From: Huiozyma naganishii CBS 8797
Taxonomy: Eukaryota > Ascomycota > Saccharomycetes > Saccharomycetales > Saccharomycetaceae
Assembly (NCBI RefSeq): GCF_000348985.1
Contig: NC_035925.1
Location: 620,001 to 684,000, forward strand
DNA: 64,000 nt
Direction of reading: 5' to 3'
Shown here: piece after piece, positions 37,513 through 46,566 of the stretch
How positions within the stretch are numbered: position 1 is the first letter of the stretch
Layout: each line of letters starts with the position of its first letter
Position numbers and translations under genes: made by a program
Notes under the pieces: model-generated
Databases searched by the model: none
Told to the model about the DNA's origin: nothing
The model's input: the letters and a program-made list of their open reading frames with translations, nothing else

Positions 37513-40497
37513 ATGAGGTTGCCAACTTTGAAAACAGTGTCGATAGGCTCTTTACTACTGTTGACATCATCTGTGCTTGTCTCCGCTGAAAACTTCATTA
37601 ACGGAACCAACCAAAATGCAATCAATTCTGATATACAACATTATGGTACTACAAACCATCAACACACCAAGAATACTCTGGTAGAAGACCAAATTTTTGA
37701 TTCAACCACCACTCACCCATACACGCAGCATGACATATCTTCAGTCCCCACTGCTCTCTATGGAACAAGCCATACTACGACGGTTGCTGAAAAAACCATG
37801 ATTACAGACTCATTTGACCAATTTCATGCTTCCGCGACTGAACATCAAAAAACGTCTGCTACACCTAGTCATGTCACAATTATAAATTCCAATGACCTTA
37901 TCAATAATAATACACCACAACCTACTGAGCATTACGATACCCATTCTAGTTCCACAACCACGACCTTAGTTGGTTCGGCTTCGACTAATGAATGGAGTTC
38001 AGCATCAGAAAATCAGAACGGTTCACAGAATTCAGTTCCCATAGCTCCCAGCGTTGATACCACTACGGCACAGACTACTCCTTCAACTGCTGTTTCGCCT
38101 ACTCCAACCACGACTGATACTACACCATCCCAACAAACAGATACAATACACACAACGGACACGGCTCATGATGAGACGTCTCATTTTGAGCAAAGTACGC
38201 AACTGTTACCTACTACGACTCCACTAGTAGCAACGTCTACTCCTTGGGAAACCCAAATTACCGAAACGATTTTACCTGCTTCCACCACACGCGGAACTGT
38301 TGATACCGCTCCAAGTGACAATACTTCCAAAGCAACTGCTACCTCAGTGACAGCTACAGCACCTATTGCTCCTATAACAACAATTGCTTCTTCCGCCCCC
38401 ATCGACTCCCCTACAACAACGACGTCCCTGATAGCACCTGTTGATCCTACTACCACTACTGCACCTTCAACAATACCCGTGGAACCTGCGACAACAGCAA
38501 CATCTTCGGAGGTACCCGTCGAGCCTGCGACAACAGCAACATCTTCGGAGGTATCCGTCGAGCCTGCGACAACAGCAACATCTTCGGAGGTACCCGTCGA
38601 GCCTGCGACAACGACAACACCCACAGCAGTTCCAATCGAACCCACGACCACTACAACACCTTCTGCTGTATCTATTGAACCTACAACAACCGCGACACCT
38701 TATACGGCACCTGTGGAACCAAGTACAACGATGAGAACAACTGAGCCTACTGGGACTGTAAACTTTCCCTCTTTGACAAGCGAAGCTCCAACAGCAACAC
38801 CGGTGGCTCCTGCGCTAACTGAGGGGACCTCCACCGGACCTGTTGAACCTGCAACAACATCTACTGCTTTTTCCACTTTCGAGTCTGCAACTGAAGCATC
38901 CACGACCGCAGTTACGGATACGGTGCCAGAACCAAGCACCTTGCAGCCGTTAGTGTCCCCAGTCGTAACATCAACAACAGAGGATAGTACCACCGCTCAA
39001 CTAATTGAGCCTACGTATACTCCAACTTCTGTAGAGACTGTTTCATCACCTGCCGCTCCACTGCAACCTTCTACTACAATCATAGAGGGAAACCAGCCAT
39101 CTTACATTCCAACTTCAACTGTGTCCGAGATGATGGCACCAAGTTTTACAGCTACAACGTCGGTACCAGAAATGCAATCTTCCACCCAAGTAAATGATGT
39201 TCCGAGCGTTACAGAAACCACGACAGCCAGCGTAGGGCAACCATCTTTATTAAGTTCAGCCTCAACACCAGCCGCTACCGCTTCAACGTCGACTATCATT
39301 ATGGAGGGCAGTGTTGCACCAGTTAGCACATCCAATCCTGTACCTACACAGTCCACCACTACTTTAGTAGGTCCAATGACCAGTGCTCTACCTTCATCAA
39401 TTTCTTCCTCTGTGAACTCTACTAGCGAAACCACTGATAGCGATTGGTGGATTCCAACAAGATTACTGACTGAAACTGCTGCTGTTGAAACTGCTTCTAA
39501 TACCGTGAGTACGCTTTCTCCTTCCGCTACGAAATATATGCCACAGGTAATTATGGCACCAGGTGACGTTACAGTCGCAGAAGGATACACACTTATCACA
39601 ATTGGATTCAAAAAACCTTTACACTACGAGTTCGTTGTTACTCAACCTAAGTCATCTGCGCAAATTATATCGTTTTTACCAAACTTACTAAATCAACCTT
39701 ACGGAAATATCTTCTCCAACATATCTGTGCTACAGCTAGTACCATTACAGGATAGTTCCATATCCTACTATGTGACAGTCGCAGAAGTGTACTTTCCCAC
39801 AGCGGAAATTACAAACCTCTCCCAACTGGTCAAAGATACAAGTAGCATACTTTACACGGAAGTCAGTGAATCTCTTAAGACACTTGCCGATATGATTGAT
39901 CCATCCATTCCAATCACCGGCCTCGTCAAAAATGCGACACAAACTGTAGACGGTTCTTCTGATGGTTCTGATAACGCTTCCGGGTCCAATTCCTCTTCCA
40001 CGTCTTCTAAGCAAGGATCCTCCGGGTCCACAGATGCTGATAGTGACAATATTGGTACACTAGAGTTTTCCTCGAAGTCAAAGTCTGGTTCAAGCACAAA
40101 CTCAAATTCTGAATCAAAACCATTAAACAAGAAAAAAATCATTGGCCTTGTAGTCGGCGTTGTCGCTGGTGCAATCATGTATTTCTTTTTGATGGGATAC
40201 TCTATCAAATACTTGATTGATAAGTATAAGAAAAGACAAAGGAGTAATGTAATTCAGTTCCCTGATGACTCCTCACTGAGTTCGAATGAATCATTAGCTG
40301 TCGAGAAGGGCAAACGAAATAGCGAGTATGTACTCCAATGGATGGATGACGTACACTATGGCTCTGAGAGGTCTAATTTCTCAAGGTCGGGATCTGGAAT
40401 TCGGGCAGGCAATGGGAGTGAGAAGAACACCAAGTTAAAGATCTCTAATCCTATTGCCACGGAGAACTCATTAGGATGGCATGAAGATGGCTTGTAA
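37513..40497 (+). CDS. MSB2: Msb2-like mucin osmosensor
   Basis: A 994-residue type I membrane mucin. A signal peptide (residues 1 to about 25, LLLLTSSVLVSA) is followed by a very long Ser/Thr/Pro-rich extracellular domain with short tandem repeats. A conserved membrane-proximal domain follows (about residues 680-800, ITIGFKKPLHYEFVV). A single membrane segment at about 878-900 (IIGLVVGVVAGAIMYFFLMG) leads to a tail of roughly 95 residues. In yeast Msb2 acts with Sho1 and Cdc42 upstream of the HOG and filamentation MAPK pathways. Identification rests on architecture and on order: MCY1, MSB2, EAT1 and YGR016W correspond to YGR012W, YGR014W, YGR015C and YGR016W. The mucin part evolves fast and could hide repeat-number variation. 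Confidence 0.88.
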   Translation: MRLPTLKTVSIGSLLLLTSSVLVSAENFINGTNQNAINSDIQHYGTTNHQHTKNTLVEDQIFDSTTTHPYTQHDISSVPTALYGTSHTTTVAEKTMITDSFDQFHASATEHQKTSATPSHVTIINSNDLINNNTPQPTEHYDTHSSSTTTTLVGSASTNEWSSASENQNGSQNSVPIAPSVDTTTAQTTPSTAVSPTPTTTDTTPSQQTDTIHTTDTAHDETSHFEQSTQLLPTTTPLVATSTPWETQITETILPASTTRGTVDTAPSDNTSKATATSVTATAPIAPITTIASSAPIDSPTTTTSLIAPVDPTTTTAPSTIPVEPATTATSSEVPVEPATTATSSEVSVEPATTATSSEVPVEPATTTTPTAVPIEPTTTTTPSAVSIEPTTTATPYTAPVEPSTTMRTTEPTGTVNFPSLTSEAPTATPVAPALTEGTSTGPVEPATTSTAFSTFESATEASTTAVTDTVPEPSTLQPLVSPVVTSTTEDSTTAQLIEPTYTPTSVETVSSPAAPLQPSTTIIEGNQPSYIPTSTVSEMMAPSFTATTSVPEMQSSTQVNDVPSVTETTTASVGQPSLLSSASTPAATASTSTIIMEGSVAPVSTSNPVPTQSTTTLVGPMTSALPSSISSSVNSTSETTDSDWWIPTRLLTETAAVETASNTVSTLSPSATKYMPQVIMAPGDVTVAEGYTLITIGFKKPLHYEFVVTQPKSSAQIISFLPNLLNQPYGNIFSNISVLQLVPLQDSSISYYVTVAEVYFPTAEITNLSQLVKDTSSILYTEVSESLKTLADMIDPSIPITGLVKNATQTVDGSSDGSDNASGSNSSSTSSKQGSSGSTDADSDNIGTLEFSSKSKSGSSTNSNSESKPLNKKKIIGLVVGVVAGAIMYFFLMGYSIKYLIDKYKKRQRSNVIQFPDDSSLSSNESLAVEKGKRNSEYVLQWMDDVHYGSERSNFSRSGSGIRAGNGSEKNTKLKISNPIATENSLGWHEDGL
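38473..38628 (+). repeat. 39-bp tandem repeats in MSB2
   Basis: Four head-to-tail copies of a 39-bp unit encode 13 residues each (V-P-V-E-P-A-T-T-A-T-S-S-E). The first three are almost identical in DNA and the fourth has diverged in its second half. More degenerate copies continue to about 38720. Confidence 0.9.
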
Positions 40498-40634
40498 AAA
40501 AGAGATCAGCAAACATTTCCAGTTATCTTTTTTTAGCTACCGTTTCAAAGAGTTCTTTTATGTATCTGCTTATACAACTAATAAAAAAGACTTGTACTAT
40601 TGTAAAAATATGTTTGAGAAAATAAACTTACGTC

Positions 40635-41510
40635 TCAACGCTTCAAAAAATTTATAATTGTAGTAGATGCGTTTTCAAAATCCTCAAAAAGTAGGTTGTG
40701 GCTCGTCTTGAATTCTTTAACTTGATGTTTTGGGAAGTTCTTGTTTAACAACTTATAATCAGCGTTAAATAATGGCGAGTAGAGTGCCCTCATAAATAAA
40801 ACTTTTGTATCCACACATTGAGTAGAAGGTGTAGTTGCTGGCCAGTCTTTTAAAACCTCCAATATATCAGGGAACTCTTCGATAGGCAAAAAATATTTGA
40901 TATGCGACCTAGGTTCAGCGTTGCCTTTCACTTTGAGGAATCCAGATGCAAAATACCAACCTAACAAACCGACACATTCCTCTCTCCAACTTTTGCTCCC
41001 AGCTTTTAATTCCATAGTGCCACTATGCAGGTTTCTAATGAGTTCCATATGTTGGATAAGTTCCATTGGTAGAACGGGGGTCTTATAAGGAGGCATATCT
41101 ATCGATACGATTCGCTTAATAATTCTCTCTTGTGCTAGCCTAATAGCGGCCAGGAGCCCAACTTTGGCGCCCATCGAAAAACCAACAATATCCACCCCTC
41201 TATCGCTAACTTCCTTATCATCCAGTTTTTCCTTTATGAAGTAGATTAGGTCGTTTGTCAGCGTCTCATATGTCATTGGATGTGCCTGCGGGGAATCTCC
41301 ATGGTTTCTCAAGTCGAGAGTATATATATCTGTGGCCATTTCCCGCGATACAATTTTATTCAAAGAGTGGAACATTGTTTTCGAACCCAGAAACCCATGT
41401 AGATTGATTTGAATAGGCTGCTTCTTTAAAACTGACTCACGACATTTTATATGATGGAATGATAGGGGTACCACAGGTTTAGTAGGGAGTCTTCTGAGCA
41501 CAGGCTTCAT
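40635..41510 (-). CDS. EAT1: Eat1-like mitochondrial alpha/beta hydrolase
   Basis: A 291-residue alpha/beta hydrolase. The oxyanion-loop motif is LHGFLGSK (about 37-44), the nucleophile elbow is GFSMGA with Ser112, the acid is probably Asp138 (SIDMP) and the histidine lies in SHNLLFE near residue 270. The basic N-terminus (MKPVLRRLPTK) fits a mitochondrial presequence. The family comprises Eat1 (YGR015C, ethanol acetyltransferase making ethyl acetate, with thioesterase and esterase side activities) and its paralogue Imo32. I choose Eat1 because the gene sits between MSB2 and the YGR016W homologue as in S. cerevisiae, but in a pre-duplication lineage the distinction may not apply. Confidence 0.8.
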   Translation of the reverse strand: MKPVLRRLPTKPVVPLSFHHIKCRESVLKKQPIQINLHGFLGSKTMFHSLNKIVSREMATDIYTLDLRNHGDSPQAHPMTYETLTNDLIYFIKEKLDDKEVSDRGVDIVGFSMGAKVGLLAAIRLAQERIIKRIVSIDMPPYKTPVLPMELIQHMELIRNLHSGTMELKAGSKSWREECVGLLGWYFASGFLKVKGNAEPRSHIKYFLPIEEFPDILEVLKDWPATTPSTQCVDTKVLFMRALYSPLFNADYKLLNKNFPKHQVKEFKTSHNLLFEDFENASTTIINFLKR

Positions 41511-41629
41511 TCTCTGTTTTAGAGGCGCTATTTCTTAGGGAAAGTAATTAGTTTCATCCTTCAAAATATTGTTTTTGGATATTGTTTAATCATGTTTGAT
41601 AGCGACTGCCAGCAAACAGCAAAACAAGA

Positions 41630-42244
41630 ATGGCAAAATCAAGGGCCGGGAAAATCGATTATAACGTTTTAGGCATGGAAACCAGCTCGAAGCTATCCAG
41701 TCGATTCGGATTGCGAGGAAAACAGAATCGTCCCGAAATCAATGAAATACCTGGTTGGGATATTGGTCCACTGGATTCTGAAGAACAAGAAGAACTCATA
41801 CAACAATTCGAACTACACAATTACAGTACTAATCAATGGACCATCAACATTTTGAGTGGTACATTTCTATTTTGTGCTGGGTTGTTTTCAATATTAGCTA
41901 CGAAGAGCGAGCGGCGCGTAAGTTGTATGTTAATCGCTGGAGTACAATCGATTGCATGTTCGGTTGTGTCACTACGATATGATATCATTAACGATTTTAT
42001 TTTGTTCAGGCAAGTTAGGTTACGCTTCAGCAATTCTACACTCACCAGTCTCAATTGTGTTATTTTGACCTTGATTCTTTGGGTAACAATGCAACACTTT
42101 GAAGATACTGGACTGCTGCAACTATTCTTTCAGGTACCACTACTCCTTTTTATCATCACTGTGCTTGTCAAGAAATGGGGACGAGATATAGAAACAGAAT
42201 TGAGGGGAATAAGATCACTGAAATATAAGTATAAAAACGTGTAA
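41630..42244 (+). CDS. Multipass membrane protein, YGR016W-like, function unknown
   Basis: A 204-residue protein with an N-terminal soluble part (about 1-70, acidic around EEQEELIQQFELHNYS) and four hydrophobic segments: roughly residues 70-88, 98-116, 138-155 and 162-180. A short basic C-terminus follows. It is divergent from EAT1 with 119 bp between the starts, and this position matches S. cerevisiae YGR016W, an uncharacterised membrane protein. I infer orthology from position and size. No catalytic motif is visible. Confidence 0.75.
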   Translation: MAKSRAGKIDYNVLGMETSSKLSSRFGLRGKQNRPEINEIPGWDIGPLDSEEQEELIQQFELHNYSTNQWTINILSGTFLFCAGLFSILATKSERRVSCMLIAGVQSIACSVVSLRYDIINDFILFRQVRLRFSNSTLTSLNCVILTLILWVTMQHFEDTGLLQLFFQVPLLLFIITVLVKKWGRDIETELRGIRSLKYKYKNV

Positions 42245-42528
42245 AGAGTAATACCAATGTTCCAACAGCGTTTAAATAAGCTATATTAGGTCAAAAAGAG
42301 CGGTGCTCTTTATTTCCATGTCGACTAAAACAAAGACGTAAGTATACCCATTATCTGGCGTAGCAGTCTGTTGAATCTCTTGAGTGTCCTGTGCCGATGG
42401 ACTATACACTATACACGCAAAGATAAGGATCCAAAAAAGTCTTTGGTCTGTATTATAGTTGTAGTACCACAATCTCATGATGATGGGCCATGTCATATCA
42501 CTGTATACGAATTAAATAATGCTCAAAG

Positions 42529-42534
42529 AAAAAA
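42529..42534 (-). terminator. RNA polymerase III terminator of tRNA-Leu
   Basis: Six A on the + strand (six T on the tRNA strand), four bases beyond the tRNA 3' end, is a standard pol III terminator. Confidence 0.75.
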
Positions 42535-42537
42535 TAA

Positions 42538-42659
42538 TGGTTGCTAAGAGATTCGAACTCTTGCATCTTACGATACCTGAGGATTCCCACTGTGTTCAGT
42601 GGTTAAGAACGTTTTACTTTTCTTGAATCAGGCGCCTTAGACCGCTCGGCCAAACAACC
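42538..42659 (-). tRNA. tRNA-Leu(CAA) with intron
   Basis: On the minus strand the gene starts GGTTGTTTGGCCGAGCGGTC and ends ATCTCTTAGCAACC plus discriminator A. The acceptor arms pair fully (one G-U), and the long variable arm of a class II tRNA is present. The B box is AGTTCGAATCT. The anticodon loop TTCAAG is interrupted, before TCAGG, by an intron of about 40 nt. The mature length is about 82 nt. It matches S. cerevisiae tRNA-Leu(CAA), which also has an intron at this place; the intron here differs in sequence. tRNA genes are usual insertion sites for yeast Ty elements, and a Ty relic lies 1.5 kb away. Confidence 0.95.
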
Positions 42660-43001
42660 GCTTATTTATATTTTTTGGTTTTTTTGGGGCTGTTATAAAG
42701 ATATAATTAAATTGCGATATACACATGATAACAATCTAAACTTGGGTTTTCCTGGATGTAGAAAATAATATATGATATATACATACGTTTAACAGTACTA
42801 TAAAAATGATGGAATATTGTGTCAAGCACAGACATTATGATAAAAATGTTGAGGCATCATGATTGGCGTGACTCATTGTGAAATGGTGTAATTTCTCACA
42901 TTTATAGAACCTAGCTTAAGTAAGTGCACTGAACTTTATGTCACAAGACTTAATTGAGTCAAACCATACACTCAATTACTGTTGAGCTATGAACTCAGAA
43001 T
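42660..43001. other. AT-rich spacer between tRNA-Leu and the helicase relic
   Basis: About 340 bp of AT-rich DNA. I see no gene, no LTR end and no clear repeat. Confidence 0.5.
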
Positions 43002-43541
43002 ATGATGTCCCGCGACCTTTACAACGAAATGGGGACAAAGCAGCAGGATCATCCTAATAATGCTGCTGATGGTGTTAGGCAGCCGCTTTTGGGCAGAGAC
43101 CACTCCCAGGAAATCATTCACAGCTTTCTCTTTGCTGATGTGCTTGCTGGAAAGCTGTTGAAGAGTGCGTTTTTCAGCAAAACAGTCAGACAGTACCCCT
43201 GTTCGGTCCATCCAGAATGACGCCTGACTTTCAGAGAACTCTGTTATGGGATCATTTATTTCATGCAAAAACACACCAACGTGGAAAAGATTGTTGGTGC
43301 CGCCGATTCCGTACAAAAGTACGCTGGACACACGGCTACCACTGAGCGAAGTCTATGCTGGACCCAGGACAGTTATCGACCATAACCAAAGTGCTGAGTC
43401 CATTGCCAACTATTAAATAGCACTGGAATGGCACAGATTCCTTGAACTTGAGATAGCGAAAGACATGGTCGCTGTGACAGAGAAGGAGAGCACAAAACTT
43501 GGGTATAGGCCACTGGGTACGCCGGAAGACCTGATTGCCGC

Positions 43542-43573
43542 CGGGCGGGAGCTGTACACGGAAAAACTTGCAT
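43542..43573 (+). repeat. 32-bp direct repeat within the helicase relic (copy 1)
   Basis: Matches 44111-44142 at 29 of 32 positions. It encodes the same GRELYTEK segment. Copy 2 ends exactly where the Ty-like sequence begins. Confidence 0.8.
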
Positions 43574-44110
43574 TTAGGAAAGGACAACAGGATATTGCCA
43601 CTGCGGTACACTTGGGAACTGAGCAGCTTATCCCAGTCCAGGCGCTGCCCTAATTCGGGAGAACAGCTTTGTTTCAAATTTCGCTGATTGCACTGAAGAG
43701 AAGGAATCTTGTTCCGAAGATCGTGTCCTTTGTGTTTGTACCTTACATTACTTTGAAGGTCAACATGATTGACGGGCTGAAAACCAAGGGATTGTTGAAA
43801 GTTGGAGATGCTGCTAATCTATGGAAAAATAGGGATAGTATTGGTGAGGACTCACTTACTACCGATGTATACGTCGGTGCATTCCAGGATATGGGCGCAA
43901 TTTCCTGTAAACTGTTGATCAACAACTTGTACAAAACCTTCAAAAACACCATTTTGGGGTTGGTAGTGATTGACGAGTTCCACAACTTCGAAACAGAACT
44001 TAGCCACCGGGAGAACTGTACAAGACAATTAATATAATTAATCTTGGATTGGTGTGTAAAGTTCTGATGCTCTTCGGGACCATTAGGAAGGAAAAGTTTG
44101 CAGGGTTCGC

Positions 44111-44142
44111 TGGGCGGGAGCTTTACACGGAAAAATTTGCAT
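44111..44142 (+). repeat. 32-bp direct repeat (copy 2)
   Basis: Second copy of the repeat at 43542-43573, abutting the integrase relic. It may mark the end of a partial duplication or a recombination junction. Confidence 0.8.
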
Positions 44143-44143
44143 A

Positions 44144-44690
44144 GAACGACTCAACCTGACACTCATGAATGACTGTCGTACTCTTCTAAAAACAACAAAT
44201 TTACCATACTACCTTTGGTTTTATGACGTTCAATTTGTAACCATCCTACGGAACTCCGTCTATAACGACACGCTCCAATCTTCTGCACGGGAGAAGGCTG
44301 GTCTACCGGAATTGACGTGAAAACAATTCTTCCGTTTGGCCAACCCTTGCGCACTTCACCGAAATCAATCCAAATAAAAATAGCGTGGTAAACAGGGATT
44401 TTCTCTTGTCCCTTCTTTTAACTCCTACGGTTATCAGATACATCCCAAAAACCGGTACAGTGGTAAATAATAACAACTGTGCCGTTATTTGTTCCACTGT
44501 TCAGATTTATTCAATTTGAGAACGGTCAAACAACTTCCAAGAAACACGAATACAGCGTAAATTACGTTAATGCAATGAAAGCTTTACTTAACAATGGAAA
44601 CGCAAATCATAGGTCAGTATTGTACATTAAGCTATACAATTCAACCGGGATGAAAAAGAAAAGGAACTGTTATAAAAACCTGTGATAAAA
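44144..44690 (+). mobile_element. Ty1/copia integrase relic (fragment of pol)
   Basis: Conceptual translation in three frames gives ERLNLTLMNDCRTLLKTTNL, PYYLWFYDVQFVTILRN, SSAREKAGLPELT, DVKTILPFGQP, RGKQGFSLVPSFNSYGYQI, YIPKTGTVVNNNN and KKHEYSVNYVNAMKALLNNG. These align in order with the C-terminal half of Ty1/copia integrase, which has the same LN-TL-DCRT, LPFGQP, RG--G--L-PS-NSYGY and LP----TV sequence marks. A stop at about 44320 and at least two frameshifts break it. No LTR, protease or reverse transcriptase is seen next to it, so this is an isolated fragment. Confidence 0.8.
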
Positions 44691-45058
44691 AAATAAGACA
44701 ACTACCAGAATGCATACTTGGGAAGAAAAAGTAATAGACATATCTGAAGTCCTCAAACAAAACATTACATTATAAGATTTTGCTTGGGGATATTCAGTAT
44801 TCCCAAGTGTTCATCTTTTGCAACTATTTAATTTTCCTATATTACGCTCTTGTAAACAGTTCTCTTTTTTTTTTCCTTATTATCGTATTGTATTTAAATC
44901 TGCGTACAGCTAGGCTCATGATATACCCATTTATATGATTTGATATCCATTGTCAAGGGGGATTTCACAATTTATCCTCATATATTGATTATTTAAAATA
45001 TGCGTTACTAAATAAAAGAAAGAATAGAAAGACTAAAGACTACCGGTATTTAATCAGC
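44691..45058. other. AT-rich spacer after the Ty relic
   Basis: No gene is seen. The sequence is AT-rich with a poly-T tract at about 44865-44875 and could hold eroded LTR sequence, but no clear LTR ends are visible. Confidence 0.5.
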
Positions 45059-45328
45059 TCAGAAAATTGGTACCGAGGAAGTACCAACCGCAGTTGTAGT
45101 TGTCGTATCTGGATTACAATTGGAGACGTATTTTATTGAACTATAGTACTCATAAACTCCGATCATATACTTATGGTTTGCAAATACAGTGTCGGTTTCC
45201 ACCGAATAAGGAGTACTTTCTTTATAATTCTGTGGTATCGATTCTGGAGCAACAGTGGTTGCTGCAGGCCCTGCCAATGACTGTTTGAAAAAAATAAGAA
45301 GCAAACTGAATACCACTTGGAAAATCAT
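45059..45328 (-). CDS. Small secreted protein, family unknown
   Basis: An 89-residue frame with a clear signal peptide (MIFQVVFSLLLIFFKQSLAG, residues 1-20) and a mature part of about 69 residues. The middle is rich in Tyr (YMIGVYEYYSSIKYVSNC), with a single cysteine, and the tail is Thr/Ser-rich (DTTTTTAVGTSS). It could be a wall-associated or secreted peptide; no GPI-attachment hydrophobic tail follows. I do not recognise a named family. It stands alone between a transposon relic and RPL24, where fast-evolving accessory genes are common. TATA-like sequence upstream is consistent with expression. Confidence 0.5.
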   Translation of the reverse strand: MIFQVVFSLLLIFFKQSLAGPAATTVAPESIPQNYKESTPYSVETDTVFANHKYMIGVYEYYSSIKYVSNCNPDTTTTTAVGTSSVPIF

Positions 45329-46098
45329 CCTTATTAAACTCTTTGACGTTGTTCGGCGTTGATATTGAATTAAGGTAGTCCCGGATTATTGCTTTAAAAT
45401 TTATGCCATCTTTATAGCGAAATATTTAAAAGATGGAGAAGAATATTAAATGGACAGATGCCTTTTATCAATGAAACACTCCCTTGTCTCAAACTAAAGT
45501 ATCATACAATTAATACTGGAAACAAAAAGATCAAAAACCACTTTTTTCAGCGTGTAGTTTCCTTTTTCGGTAATTACATGGTTTTATCCTAATAGTGTCA
45601 CGGTCATTTTTTAGTTCCTGTATTCTGCTTAGAAAACCTCAAATCAGCAATCAGCTGCAGAGTTCTCCCAGGACGGGCAGACCCATTCTTTTACCGATAT
45701 CATTCTTGAGTACTCCATTTTGGGGTTATTGTCCAAAGAGATTCAGAGTAAAAGAGTTTTTTATTCTTTTGATATCTTCACATCCCGCTATTAGGTAGGG
45801 GAGCTCCTCGAGGAATGGGTGCATACCGAATAGACATAGTCCCCGATCACTATACACACCACTCACTATTTTAACCGATTAATCTTTTATGTAATACACA
45901 TCTTAAAGTGTTGAAGGGGAATTCTTTTCGTTACAAATCCAGCGGAAAATAGATTAGTCACAACTATCTTGCGAGAGAAAGTGTCTCAGTTAGACATCAG
46001 TTTACGACAGGAAAACGTCTTTGACTGTCAATAGAATTAATGATAAATTTATATAATGAATTGAAGAGAAAGCTTTTATAAAATTAACAGAATTCGAC
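45329..46098. other. Spacer between the small secreted protein and RPL24
   Basis: 770 bp without a supported gene. A frame at about 45658-45795 reads protein-like sequence (SFTDIILEYSILGLLSKEIQ) but has no start and ends at stops. It may be an old coding relic or chance. Confidence 0.5.
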
Positions 46099-46566
46099 TT
46101 AACGGGAGGTAGCAGCAACCTTTTGGAAGGCACCCTTAGCTTGTTGCTTGGAGAACTTGGAGCTTTGAGTACCACCAACCTTGGCCAATTCAGCCTTTCT
46201 GGCAGCCTTGTCAGCCTTCTTCTTTTCCTTGCTGGCCTTCAATCTCTCGTCTCTGTTGGACTTTCTGACTTCTGGCTTCATGGATCTTCTTTCCTTGATC
46301 AGGTCCAAAGAGGCACCGACAATTGGTCTCTGGGCCTTGACGGTCTTTCTGGATCTCTTCTTGGTAACTTCTTCAGTAATACCCTTCTTGTTGTGCTTTC
46401 TGAACAAGACGGTCCAGTGAACTCTTCTTGGGTTCTTTCTTTGCTTGAACAAAGAGGCAGACTTGGAGTTTTGGAATCTGAAAATCTTGGAGTCACCACG
46501 GACAAAGAGCGTACCTCTACCTGGGTAGATTTTGCCACCGGAAAAGGAATCAAGTTCAACCTTCAT
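46099..46566 (-). CDS. RPL24: Ribosomal protein eL24 (Rpl24)
   Basis: 155 residues, the same length as S. cerevisiae Rpl24A/B. The N-terminal domain (MKVELDSFSGGKIYPGRGTL, RNPRRVHWTVLFRKHNKKGI) and the basic helical tail ending AKGAFQKVAATSR are almost identical. eL24 joins late 60S particles in the cytoplasm and forms bridge eB13 with the 40S. Codon bias is strong. It is divergent from RPL30 across an 851-bp spacer, exactly as YGL031C/YGL030W. In S. cerevisiae the second copy (YGR148C) lies in the sister region together with ECL1 and ENP2, which here share one track with this gene. Confidence 0.98.
   Translation of the reverse strand: MKVELDSFSGGKIYPGRGTLFVRGDSKIFRFQNSKSASLFKQRKNPRRVHWTVLFRKHNKKGITEEVTKKRSRKTVKAQRPIVGASLDLIKERRSMKPEVRKSNRDERLKASKEKKKADKAARKAELAKVGGTQSSKFSKQQAKGAFQKVAATSR

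Larger units (their letters stand above)
43002..44142 (+). pseudogene. Broken telomere-linked/Y'-type DEAH helicase
   Basis: A degraded helicase gene on the + strand. The first frame (43002-43382, with a stop after 43217) contains VQKYAGHTATTERSL, like the tyrosine-recombinase-like domain preceding the helicase in telomere-linked helicases. The frame then shifts; 43381-44034 reads LEWHRFLELE, FRKGQQDIATAVHLGTEQLI, then QALP-stop-FGRTALFQIS (a ruined Walker A with a stop and Lys-to-Arg), IVSFVFVPYITLKVNMIDGL (motif Ia) and GLVVIDEFHNFETE (motif II). After another shift 44040-44142 reads KVLMLFGTIRKE (motif III position) and a second copy of the GRELYTEK segment. At least two frameshifts and three stops make it non-functional. 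Such genes normally sit in subtelomeres, so an internal copy is noteworthy. Confidence 0.72.

Noticed and set aside
42820..42990. Possible LTR beside tRNA-Leu (tgatggaatattgtg... and a later tgttgag)
   Set aside because: It only faintly resembles Ty LTR starts; no matching 3' end or target-site duplication was found.
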